Source: Cornus controversa
Lineage: Eukaryota; Streptophyta; Magnoliopsida; Cornales; Cornaceae
Length of the DNA: 64,000 bases
Reading direction: 5' to 3'
NCBI GenBank assembly: GCA_026545225.1
Contig: CM048845.1
Span: 30,383,001-30,447,000, forward strand
Shown here: positions 45,578-56,061 of the stretch, piece after piece
Layout: each line of letters opens with the position of its first letter
Position numbering within the stretch: position 1 is the first letter of the stretch
Translations under genes and position numbers: made by a program
The notes under the pieces: generated by a model
Database searches by the model: none
Told to the model about the DNA's origin: nothing
Seen by the model: the letters and a program-made list of their open reading frames with translations, nothing else

Positions 45578-48026
45578 CCTAGTATATCACAACAAATTGG
45601 TCAAGCTGAACGTAAACTTCGACATATTTTAGATTTGGCTCGATCACTTGTCATTTCTTTTTTTGTGCCATTATCTTTTTGAGGTGAAACATCTTTCATT
45701 GTTGTCTATACAATGAATCATGTACCCACATGCCCTTTAACAAATCAAATACCCTATGAGCGTCTCTAAGGGCAGATTATTGACTATAGTAATCTTATAG
45801 TTTTTGGGTGTGCTTGTTTTGTTTTTCTTCATCCTCATAAGCAAACAAAAGTACAACCTCATGCTTAACTCTGTTGTTTTCTTGGGTATGTACTTGAACA
45901 AAAGGGATATAGGTGTTATAATCCAGTTACGAGATACCTTAGAGTCTCTCGTCATATTATTTTTTGGTAATATAAAATATTTCATACCTTATCCAAATTC
46001 ACTAGTATTTCTGATCACCAATTTATTATTTCTCCTTTAGATACATCTGCAAATCTTTTTTTAGATTCTCCTTCTACTAGCTCATCAGATACCGTTGACC
46101 CTTCTAGCTCATCATATATGGTTTACCCTTCTACAATTGAGTTCCAATCATCTGTCCCGCCTAAGGCTCCTGATGCTGCCACTATTTTGGATCCTCCTCG
46201 ATCCACTCAAGTAAGAACTTCCCTTACACATATTCATAACTATCATTGTTAACATACTCTTCCAACCCTTCATGAACCTCACACTTTTTGTGAGGCGTTC
46301 TCTAACCCTTTATGGTAGCAAGTAATGAAAGAAGAGTTAGATGCACTTGCCAAGACTCAAATATGGGATCTAGTTGAATTGCCTCCAGGGAAGTCTGTCA
46401 TTAGATGTAAACGAGTCTACAAAATCAAGACTTGTTTAGATGGGTTTGTTGAGGGCTATAAAGCCCAACTTGTGGCAAGGGAGTTCACACAGGAGTATGA
46501 CATCGATTATGAGGAGACTTTTGCTCTAGTTGCTCGTCTTCCTTCTTTTCTTACTCTTTTTGTTGTGACTGCTTCCCGTCATTGGGGATTTAGATGGATG
46601 TTAAAAATTCCTTCCTCAATGGTGATTTGCTCGAGGAAGTTTATGTGAAGCCTCGTCCAGGTTTTGATCATCCACCTCATCAGGTTTGTCGATTTAGGCG
46701 TGCTTTGTATGGTCTTAAACATGCACCTCAAGATTGGTTTGCCAAGTTCAGTTCTACTATTTCTCGCCTTGGTTATTCTACCAGTACATATGATTCTGTT
46801 TTATTTATCTGGCATACTACAAATGGTGCTATTCTACTTTTTCTTTATGTTGATGATCTGATCATCATCGGAGATAATACTCAGGGTATTCAGGAACTTA
46901 AGCAGTTTCTCAATCATCAGTTTGAAATGAAAGATCTTAGAGCTCTCAATTATTTTCTTGGGCTATAAATTACCAAAGCTACTGATGGCTACTACCTTAG
47001 TCAAGCAAAGTATTGTTACGATCTTCTTTCCAAAGATGGCATCACAAACAACAAGATTGCTGATACTCCACTTGAGCCTAATGTGAGACTCACTCCACAT
47101 GATGGTGAACTTATTCGTGATGGTACTCTATATCATTAGTTGGTTAGTAGTTTGGTATATCTTACTGTCACTCATCTAGATATTTCTCATGTTGTTCATA
47201 TCATCAGTCAATTCATGACTTCGCAGAGATCAGTTCACTTTGTTACTGTTCTTCGTATTCTCCACTATGTCAAGGGTACTGTATTTCGTGGGCTCTTTTT
47301 CTCTCATCAATCTTCACTGGTGCTTCGTGCTTATTTTGATGCAGATTGGGCTGGAGACTCAACAGATCATCGTTCCACTATAGGATATTACTTCTGTCTT
47401 GGTGACTCACTGATCTCTTGACGTAGTAAGAAGCAGTTCATTATTGCTCAATCTAGCACGGAGGTCGAATATAAAGAACTTGCATATGCTACTTTGGAGC
47501 TTTTATGGTTACGGTGGCTTATTCAGAATATGAGTGTTTCTTCATCTACTGCTACTCCCATCTATTGTGATACCAAAAGTGCTATTCAGATTACATACAA
47601 TGATGTTTTTCATGAGCGGAACAAATACACTGAGATAAATTGTCCTTTTGTTCATCATCATCTACTTTAGAATATCTTGCAGTTACGGTCAGTCATTTCA
47701 CATGATCAGATTACAGATATCTTCACCAAATCTTTTCTACCAGGGTGCTTTTGAGAACTTGTTTTCAAACTCCAAATGGCATCGAATAACCCACCTTGAG
47801 TTTGAGGGAAAGTGTTGAAATATATTAGTATATTTTATATTTAACCTTTTCAATATCAAATTAGGATTCCTATGATTGAGGACTTATCATGTATAGGATA
47901 ACTTGATCCTCACTTACCTACCTCTTTTCCTTCTCCTATATATATGATCTCACTGTATATTATTTCATATACCATTCATTAATATAATTTAGAGATAATT
48001 CAATATATTTTCCTCTTATTTTAACA
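45578..48026 (+). mobile_element. Ty1/copia element, 3' part with 3' LTR, broken
   Basis: The fossil runs from late integrase (QQIGQAERKLRHILDLARSL) through reverse transcriptase ([46 protein letters not shown], about 46325-46970) and RNase H (FDADWAGDSTDHRSTIGYY, about 47140-47660) to a 214-bp LTR. The 5' part, gag and the 5' LTR are missing; the left edge is the inverted Tat-type LTR. The frame is broken in several places. The short LTR and motif details fit a small-LTR copia lineage, not SIRE. Confidence 0.88.
47813..48026 (+). repeat. 3' LTR of the copia element
   Basis: 214 bp, TGTTGAAATATATTAG ... CTTATTTTAACA, preceded by the purine stretch TTTGAGGGAAAG. It contains a TATATATATG promoter-like word near 47938. 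No 5' partner is present in the window. Confidence 0.75.
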
Positions 48027-48377
48027 TTGATTAATCCATCATCCTAGAGCAACCTCATTTCTTGGGCCTCATTCCACTAGAAGCAAAGTCACTTCATAAA
48101 TTCTTTCTCCAAGTTCACTCTATCTCTATGTTCCTACCACATATGGCGCGAAAGGAACTCAAGAGTCTTCAAGAATGGATCATTTTTTAAAGCATTTTTG
48201 TGGGACATCAATGGAAAGCTCAATTCTAGGATTTTTCAAAGCTGATTCAAAGGTTCTGCATCACCAATGGACTGGAACATCTTCCTACACTGGATCACCC
48301 TCCACCTTGACCTCCAGATTATGATGAAAATCTAACCCGATAATCACTTGTGGCACTTGGATACTGATGTGAGATAC
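48027..48377. other. Unidentified flank, no gene recognised
   Basis: About 350 bp, less AT-rich than its surroundings, with words like CTCCACCTTGACCTCCAG. No frame matches a family I know. It could be eroded transposon coding sequence or host sequence. Confidence 0.35.
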
Positions 48378-48385
48378 ATAGCACC

Positions 48386-50314
48386 TAGGGGTGGCAAAAT
48401 GGGTGCTGACCCACCAACCTGCCCACTAATAAATGGATTTGGGTGAATTATTTATCTATACAGGTCATAAATGGGTTGGATAATAATTAACTCATTAATT
48501 CAATGATTATATGGGTTGAATATGGGTATCCATATCCAACCCATATTTAACCCATATTCCACCCATTATTATATAAAAGACTCGGATGTATAAATGTTGT
48601 CTCATTTCATACAATCTCATACTGCCTTACCCATTTCTCTCTCTAAATTATTTCTCTTTCTCTCTCCTCTATGCATACCACCCCACCTTTTCTCACTCTA
48701 AAATTTCTCTATCTAAATTATCACTCTCTCTTTCTAAATTATCGCTCTCTCTCATGATCCCTCTCTTTATCTTCGCCTCTCTAAATTCTCTATATATAAC
48801 AATTCATATGACTTATATCAAATTTATTTATATATATATTCTATATATAACAATTCATATGACCTATATCAAATTCTCCAAGACTACAAAAAATTAAAAA
48901 AAATTAATGCAATGGCGATATCAAGAATACTTAATCCACGTAGGTATTCACGATCTAAATATCTTAATTCTGACTATTTAGGACTTCAAAAATTGAGAAT
49001 TATAAGTGATTTCATGCATTTATTGAGATTAGTTTGCTAATCCCTAAAAAAAATCCAACTATGCTCGAGCTTATATATATATATATATATATGCTTTTAC
49101 CAGCAAATTATGGCAGCACTGGCACCAGGCAATTGGTTTGCTATAGATTCATGAATGTAATTAAAACCTAGATTGCAATTAAATTCTTATATTCTTCTAT
49201 GCAATCAACTCTTGGATAAAAAAATAAAAGAATTTGCTGACACCCAAAAATAAACAAACCATATAAATAATATCAGTATGATTAGCAAATTATTGTACCA
49301 TATTTGCTAATCATATTTTTTTTGTTTGGTTATAGACCTTGTGCAATTTTGTCTTTCCACGGTTATTATTATATTTTTTTGGATAAAAATTAACAAGATT
49401 ATGTTGTATCCACTCTTTATATATCTTTCAATGTCTATTCATGAAGAGGACAAATTTATAATTTTTTTCTCCAAAAAGACAAGAAAATGGGTATGGGTCG
49501 GGTCTTTCATACGGGTCGTTTCCTATAAATGGGTCGGACCCATATTTGGGTTCGGATAATTTTTGATATCTTAAAGTTCGCACAAAAATAAAAATAAAAA
49601 GTAGTCTTTAAAAGAGCAAACAAAAATTTATTGACCCCATCATTTATGAAAATGTGTCGGGCTCTGTAAATAGGTCGAGTATTATAAATGACTCAGATTT
49701 GACGAGTCTTTCATATGGGTCAGATTTGACCCAATTTAACTAATTTGTGTCACAAGTTTATTTATTATATTATTTATTAAATTTTTTAAAGCATAATTAA
49801 TGAATGTCAAAAGAGTAGGGGTGTTCAAGTTTAACAAAGTCGGTCACAAATTTTTAATTGGGTCGGGTTTAACCCGTTTGTTCATATTGGGTTGACCTGT
49901 TTGTTCGGATCAGATCAACCCATTTTATCTAGGCCTGAGGTGGTTTCACTAATCTGGGTCAAGTTAGCCCATTTATTTAGGTTGGTTGACCAATCCGGTT
50001 GGATTAGATCATATATGAGTTGGCGGGTTGACCCGACTCATATTTGAACCGTCCATATTCAACCCGTTACAAACGGATTGAATATGAATCACAACTCATA
50101 TTTGACCCGCCCATATTCAACCCAGTCCAAACCCTTCCATTTTGTGTTGTGTCTAGTTGGGTCAAATATGGGTTGACGGGTTGACTCGACCCATATTCAA
50201 CCCGCTCATATTTGACCCGCTACAAAGGGTTGAATATGGGTCATAACCCATATTCAACCCGTACATATCCGACCCGGTCCTAACTCGCTCAACCCACCTA
50301 GTTTGTCACCCCTA
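48386..50314. mobile_element. Non-autonomous hAT-type element, 1.93 kb
   Basis: The ends are TAGGGGTGGCAAAA and, reverse-complemented, TAGGGGTGACAAAC. The flanks are a perfect 8-bp duplication, ATAGCACC, at 48378-48385 and 50315-50322. Both terminal regions are full of short inverted words (GGGTTGAATATGGGT and ACCCATATTCAACCC), like subterminal transposase-binding repeats of hAT elements. No transposase is encoded. A second terminus-like TAGGGGTGTTCAAG lies inside at about 49817, and the last 500 bp could be a related element that became the right arm. A (TA)n run lies at 49074-49092. Confidence 0.9.
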
Positions 50315-50322
50315 ATAGCACC

Positions 50323-50985
50323 AGAGATGTAGAAGATGAAAGAAAAGGATGAGAAAGAACAAGGCGCACATCATTTCAACGTTTGTAATGTTTGGTATTT
50401 GTTTCCGTCATAACAATCATATATGGATACCAATAAATGGGCTTTTTTCTAACAGGTTGCCTATTCCAGGTACGTATCTAGTGTCTGGCCTTCATGGCCC
50501 AATGGGGGTTATGTTATACCCACATCTTTTGTAATTATTCCACACACACACATATATATATTTGTTTTACCTTCCAAAAAAAAAATAGTTAGTTCTAATT
50601 AAATAATTACATCACTTGTAATAATTAATAAATTAAATTCAACCGACCACGAGAGAGATATTATTAACTTGCAAAAAAAACCCACAATATTTCAACGTTC
50701 AGAAATACAAGCTCATGTCCACCTAAATATATAATATATTACATAGGTTATGAACCCACAATATTTCAACGTTCAGAAATACAAGCTCGTGTCCACCTAA
50801 ATATATAATATATTCAACATAGGTTATGAATAAAAAATAAATAAATTATTTATTTAAAGACAAGTAACAAGTTTTTCCGATTGACTCTTACGGGATACAA
50901 GTATCTGAGTTTAAATAATATGTGTGATTTGCAAGTGATTACACACATCTAGAGTTTATCTAACTAAAAAAATATATAAATAAAG
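50323..50985. other. Intergenic, with a recent 74-bp tandem duplication
   Basis: No gene seen. The segment 50681-50754 is repeated at 50755-50828, with the copies nearly identical (CCCACAATATTTCAACGTTC at the start of each), so the duplication is recent. Confidence 0.7.
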
Positions 50986-51247
50986 GGTAAATATCATTGA
51001 CACCTCCTGAGATTTGATGTATTAACAAACGGTTACAACTTTGTGAATTTTTGTCACCAACACCCCCTATGGTTTGTGTCGTAGATCACATGCATCCCTT
51101 CCTGCCAAAAGTACACAGTATCAAAACACTTTTTGATGGTGAAATGACCATGCCCTTTAACTTCTGATCTAACTCATTTGAATACTAAATTTACCCATTT
51201 AACCATATCTAATGAACAAAACATACCCTTTTGAATATACCTATATA

Positions 51248-51836
51248 TAGGGTATACACAGTACGGTTCCTTACGATTCTTGGTGGAACTGGAACAAGAA
51301 CCATTCCCAACGGTTCCTTAATTTTGGAGTCGGAACTGGAACCGTTGAGTTCGGTCCGGTTTGGTTCGGTTCCGGTTCTTTGCAGTTCCGATTTTGGTTC
51401 TCCATCGGTTCTTTGTCAATTTTTTTTCTTCATAATATTGGTAAGATACACACTCATATTTGTGCACCCTTAGTTATAACAATAGATTAGAAGCTTTTAG
51501 TATTTATTTATATATCTTATATTATATAAATATATAGAACATTAGAACTTAGAAGCTAAATGTATTGATCTATATTATATATTTTATACTTTATGTATAT
51601 ATAAACACTAAAATTTAGAATCTATTATTATTCATTTATATATTATATATAAATATTTTTTCTAACGGTTCTGGTTCCTTGACTTGGAACTGGAACCAGA
51701 ACCGTAGTGAACGGTTCTTAAAATTTGGAACCGGAATCAGAACCGTAGTGAACGGTTCGGTTCGGTTCAGTTACGGTTTCTTATGGTTCTGGTTCCGATT
51801 CTGATTCCAATTCCACCGGTTCTTTGTGCACCCCTA
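51248..51836. mobile_element. hAT-type MITE with perfect 8-bp duplication
   Basis: It starts TAGGGTATACACAGTACGG and ends TTTGTGCACCCCTA, flanked by CCTATATA at 51240-51247 and 51837-51844. The interior is built of GGTTC and CCGGTTC words in both orientations (for example GAACCGTAGTGAACGGTTC twice). A second terminus-like TTTGTGCACCCTTA lies inside at about 51459-51472, so the left 225 bp could itself be a complete smaller element. No coding capacity. Confidence 0.88.
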
Positions 51837-51838
51837 CC

Positions 51839-52130
51839 TATATATACACACACTATAATATATGTAATCTATATATAATTATTTATTTTCATAAATAATA
51901 ATGTTAACATAAAAGAAAAAGTAATTAAATTTCTTTTTCTTTTTCTCTATCTATCTATATATATATATATACAATATACTATATAATCTATATATAATTA
52001 TTTATTTCCACAAATAATAATGTTAACATAAAAATAATAATTAAATTTCTTTTTCTTTTTCTCTATTCATCTATATATATACACTATAATATATATAATT
52101 ATTTATTTCCATAAATAATAATACTAAAAG
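51839..52130. repeat. AT-rich tandem repeat, about 2.7 units of 100-122 bp
   Basis: Units share ATAATTATTTATTT, CATAAATAATAATGTTAAC and TTTCTTTTTCTTTTTCTCTA in the same order, with (TA)n runs of different lengths between them. Confidence 0.8.
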
Positions 52131-52356
52131 AAAATAAAAAATTAGTTGTCAATGCTTATTATCATGAAGGGTATTGTGGTCATTTTTTTATTTTGATATT
52201 TTTATATTAAAATATATTTAAATAATCAGGGGTAATCAAAACGTTTCACATATTAAAAAAAATAGAAAAGCACACGGAGTGTTAGTAACAAAAATTTATA
52301 AAACTATATCGGCATGTCAATACATCAAAGCTCCAAGATAGATTGGGCTGTAAAGG

Positions 52357-52720
52357 AAGTTATATTTGACTTCATTCTCATTGGCTGTGAAAGTCACTAT
52401 GCATTGAAATAAAATGTCTAGTTGTGAAATCCACACTTGTCTTCTAAACGCAGATAATTCTTTCTGTTTCTTTTTTTCTTGATTGGCATGACATGCATTC
52501 AAAACTTAAAGGTTACTCCAATGAACTCTTGGTTGATCAAGAAGGTCATCTTTGAATTCATTCATTGGCTGAGAACACTAGCCGTGGAAAAAAATGTCCT
52601 CGTGTGAAATCCACTTATATATGTCTTCTAAATGTGAACGATTCTTTTAGTTTCTTTTTCCTTAATTGGCAAGGCATACATTAATTCTGATTGGCAAGAA
52701 ATGCATTCAAAACTCAACTT
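52357..52720. repeat. Diverged tandem duplication of about 180 bp
   Basis: The two halves share, in order, TTCATT(C)TCATTGGCTG, GTGAAATCCAC, TGTCTTCTAAA, TTTCTTTTT and GCATTCAAAACT. Identity is moderate, so the duplication is older. No coding sequence is recognised. Confidence 0.65.
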
Positions 52721-53589
52721 TTCAAAAGAGAATGTGATTCCTATGTCTGAAGTTGGAGAATTAGGTAATTTAAAACTGAATATATATAAATATGTAGGGA
52801 GAAAGAAATATGCTACTAAATAAATGTTTTGCGTCAATTTAAAAGCATGTCTCATGCTATCATGAACGCTTTTTGAACATGGGTATTCACTATTTGCAAC
52901 AGTAGGGTATATGAGTGGAGACCATCAACTTTATACATACATATATTGAAGGTATCCTTAAAAAGTAATTAGTTTACATGTTTTGCTCATGGTTTTCAAA
53001 GCTGCCCAAGCTTTCCTTTACTTCTCCGTTTCCTTTTTCTTTTCTTCTTTAAATTTGAAACCAAAAAGATAATATTATTCGATTAATAAAGAGACAGTGA
53101 TCATTTAATGACATGCCAATCATGCTCCAGCATGACGAAAGAACGTACTCATTGATAAAATTTGTGTTAATTGGATATGATTCAAGATCTAAAGGCTACA
53201 AGTCGTCCAACCCAAGTAATGGGAAGATCATCATTAGTAGAGATGTTAAATTCAAAGAGAAGCCACATGAAATTGGAACACTCCTAATGAAGATTATAAT
53301 TTTCTTAGTGAAGACATGGAGCAACCCATTTCTCCACCAAAATCACCTCCACCATCATCAACTCGTTAACTATCAACTCCATCATCATCAAGTTTAAGTG
53401 ACACACCACCACCTCGCATGAGGAGTCTTTGGGACATATATGATGACACGGAAGAGGTAACAAACAGATTTACTGATATAACAATTTTTTTGTCTCTTTG
53501 CAGATTGTGAACCCGTAGGATTTGAAGAGGTGGCACAAGTTATAAAATGGAAAAATACTATGGAAGAAGAAATTAAGTCCATAGAAAAA

Positions 53590-54158
53590 TGTAGTAACCC
53601 TTGTGTACAAGTGTGAGTGGGTGGGTGCGAAGATAGACACTGGGCTGAGCTACCACACTGACAGGGTACAGGGTGCTCAATCCCACATCGCCTGGGTGTG
53701 AAAAAGGGGATGTGCTTATATGTAGTATGTTCTCTTCAAATGGTATAAGGCCTTTTGGGGTAAAGCCTAAGAGCAAAACTATGCGGGCTCAGGCCTAAAG
53801 TGGACAATATCATACCATGTGTTAGAGTGGGGTATTACAGTTGGTGTTAGAGCCTGAACCCAGCCGGAAGTGTGCCGACGAGGACATCGAGCCTCGTAGG
53901 GGGTGGATTGTAGTAACCCTTGTGGACGGATGTGAGTGGGCGGGTGCGAAGAGAGACAATGGGCTGAGCTACCACACTGACAGGGTACAAGGTGCTCAAT
54001 CCCACATCGCCTGGGTGTGGAAAATGGGATGTGCTTATATGTAGTGTGTTCTCTTCAAATGGTACGAGGCCTTTTGGGATAAAATTCAAGACCAAAACCG
54101 TGCAGGCTCAGGCCCAAAGCGGACAATATCATACCATGTGTTGGAGCGAGGTATTATA
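53590..54158 (+). mobile_element. Complete TRIM, older copy, nested in copia
   Basis: Two LTRs of about 249 bp (TGTAGTAACCCTTGTG ... GGTATTA(C/T)A) enclose a core of about 70 bp. The core carries a diverged initiator-Met primer site (TTGGTGTTAGAGCC) and a purine-rich CGTAGGGGGTGG before the second LTR. The LTRs differ at about 28 of 249 sites by eye (about 11 percent), so this copy is far older than the one at 60129. The flank is a short A run on both sides (AAAA/AAAAA), compatible with a 5-bp duplication. It encodes nothing. It lies within the copia pol region. Confidence 0.9.
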
Positions 54159-55669
54159 AAAAGAATGACACATGGGAGCTTGCTACACTACCGGAAGGAC
54201 AAAAGGCAATTGGTGTGAAATGGGTGTATAAAGCCACGAAGGATACAAATGGTGAAGTTGAAAGGTACAAAGTAAGGTTAGTCACCAAGGGGTACAACCA
54301 AAAGTCCAGTATTGACTATGATGAGGTATTTGCACCTGTAACCCATTTGGAAACTATAAGATTGATAATTTCTTTGGCAACCCAAAATAATTGGAGAATC
54401 CACCAAATGGACATGAAATCGACTTTCTTGAATGGTTTTCTTGAAGAAGAGGTTTATGTTCAACAATCGATGGGGTATGTTGTGAAAGGGCAAGAAGACA
54501 AAGTCTTGAAGTTGAAAAAGGCTTTATGTGGCTTGAAGCAAGCACCAAGGGCGTGGAATAAACGCATTGACAAATATTTTCAAGACAAAAATTATTTAAA
54601 ATGTCCATATGAAAATGCTCTTTACCCTAAAATTAGTGAGAATGGAGATATAATTTTTGATTGCCTGTATGTGGATGATTTGATCTTCTCAGGAAGAATC
54701 CAAGAATGTTTGAATATTTTAAAAAAGTTATGGCTCATGAGTTTGAGATGACGAACATTGGCATCATGTCTTATTATCTTGACATTAAGGTCAAGCAAAT
54801 GAATGATGGAATATTCATTCATCAAGAGAGATATGCTAAGGAAATTCTCAGAACATTCAAGATGAAAGATTGTAAATTGGTGAACACCCCCATTGAAGTT
54901 GGAATCAAGTTGTCATGAGATGAAGAAGGAAAGACGATAGATCCTACATTTTTCAAAAGTCTTGTTGGAAGCTTGAGATACTTAACTTACACAAGGCCGA
55001 ACATACTATTTGCAGTTGGGCTTGTTAGTCAATTTATGAAAAAACCCACCATGACTCATTTCAAGGTGGGTAAGAGGATTCTTCGTTACATCAAAGGAAC
55101 ACTCAATTTTGGGATGTTCTATTCAGTTTCTAATGATTTCAAGCTTGTGGGTTATTGTGATAGCGATTGGGCCAGAGATTTGGATGAAAGGAAAAGTACT
55201 TCTGGTTATGTTTTCTTCATAGAAAATATGGCTTTCTCATGGTGTTCAAAGAAACAACCTATTGTCACACTCTCAACTTGTGAAGCGGAATATGTTGTAG
55301 TCACTTTATGTGTTAGTCAAGCAATTTGGTTGAGGAATTTGTTGAAGGAATTACATATTAATTTCACAAGAAGAGTCAATAAAGATCTTTGTGGACAACA
55401 AATCGGCAATTGCATTGGCCAAGAATCCGGTATTTTATGATCGAAGCAAGCATATTGACACAAAGTTTCATTTCATTAGAGAATGCTTAATCAAGAAAGA
55501 AGTGGCCGGAGCTCAAGCTTATGAAGTCACAAGACCAAGTTGAGAATATTTTCACCAAACTCCTCAAGTTTGGAGATTTTCACAAGTTAAGGAGTTTGCT
55601 TGGAGTGGAAAAATCAAGTTTAAGGGGGGTGTTAGAAATTAAACTTGATTAAATAAATTGTTATTTTGT

Positions 55670-55850
55670 TAGTGGAAGACATGGGAATTAAGTTGTGTTA
55701 GTGGAGCTATTATTGTGCTAGTGGAAGACATGAGAGTTAAGTTGTGTTAGTGGAGCTATTATTGTGCTAGTGGAAGACATGTAAGCTAAATTGTGTTAGT
55801 GGAGTTGTTATTGTATCAGTGGAAGACATGAGAATTAATGTTATGTTAGT
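55670..55850 (+). repeat. Four 50-bp tandem units in the copia LTR
   Basis: GTGGAAGACATG recurs near 55672, 55721, 55770 and 55819, followed each time by AGTTGTGTTAGTGGAGCT-like sequence. Period 49-50 bp. Confidence 0.88.
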
Positions 55851-55859
55851 ACATGTAAT

Positions 55860-55862
<3 letters not shown>

Positions 55863-55911
<49 letters not shown>
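55863..55911. repeat. (AT)n microsatellite
   Basis: About 49 bp of uninterrupted AT dinucleotides inside the copia LTR. Confidence 0.95.
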
Positions 55912-55913
<2 letters not shown>

Positions 55914-56061
55914 TCTTACATATTTGTTTTGAAACCTATATAATGTTATGTTTTCTACCAAAAAAAGATGTGAGAAATAAAAGTATATTTCTAGTGTTCC
56001 TCTCTTCATTTCTTTTCAAATTTTATTGTGGTGTGTGTAATTAGCCACTATTTTCCAACAA

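Larger units (their letters stand above)
50988..52341. mobile_element. Foldback/MULE-like element with nested hAT MITE
   Basis: The left arm (about 50988-51075, GGGTAAATATCATTGACACC ... AATTTTTGTCACCAACACC) is inverted at the right (about 52265-52341, GGAGTGTTAGTAACAAAAAT ... GTCAATACATCAAAGCTCC). The arms of about 75-85 bp match imperfectly, and the outermost bases are eroded on the right. The type GGGTAAATATCA...CACC resembles long-TIR miniature elements of plants. It contains the hAT MITE 51248-51836 and the tandem repeat 51839-52130. No target duplication could be read. Confidence 0.5.
53100..56061 (+). mobile_element. Ty1/copia element, 3' part, interrupted by a TRIM, broken
   Basis: Starting with the late integrase block KFVLIGYDSRSKGYKSSNPS, the fossil continues through a Pro/Ser-rich linker into reverse transcriptase (GVKWVYKATKDTNGEVERYK, HQMDMKSTFLNGFLEEEVYV, LYVDDLIFSG; about 54215-54920) and RNase H (GYCDSDWARDLDERKSTSGY; about 54973-55530). 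It ends in a polypurine AAGGGGGG and a 432-bp 3' LTR. A TRIM sits in pol at 53590-54158. Gag, most of integrase and the 5' LTR are absent. There are a few breaks. The right end abuts LINE sequence. Confidence 0.88.
55630..56061 (+). repeat. 3' LTR of the second copia element
   Basis: 432 bp, TGTTAGAAATTAAACTTG ... TATTTTCCAACA. It contains four tandem copies of a 50-bp unit (55670-55850) and a pure (AT)n run at 55863-55911. The 5' LTR at 63010 has similar ends (TGTTGGAAAA...AAACA) but is a different sequence. Confidence 0.8.

Noticed and set aside
53841-54044. Short frames in the TRIM copies as genes
   Set aside because: They read through non-coding LTR sequence and recur only because the LTR is repeated.
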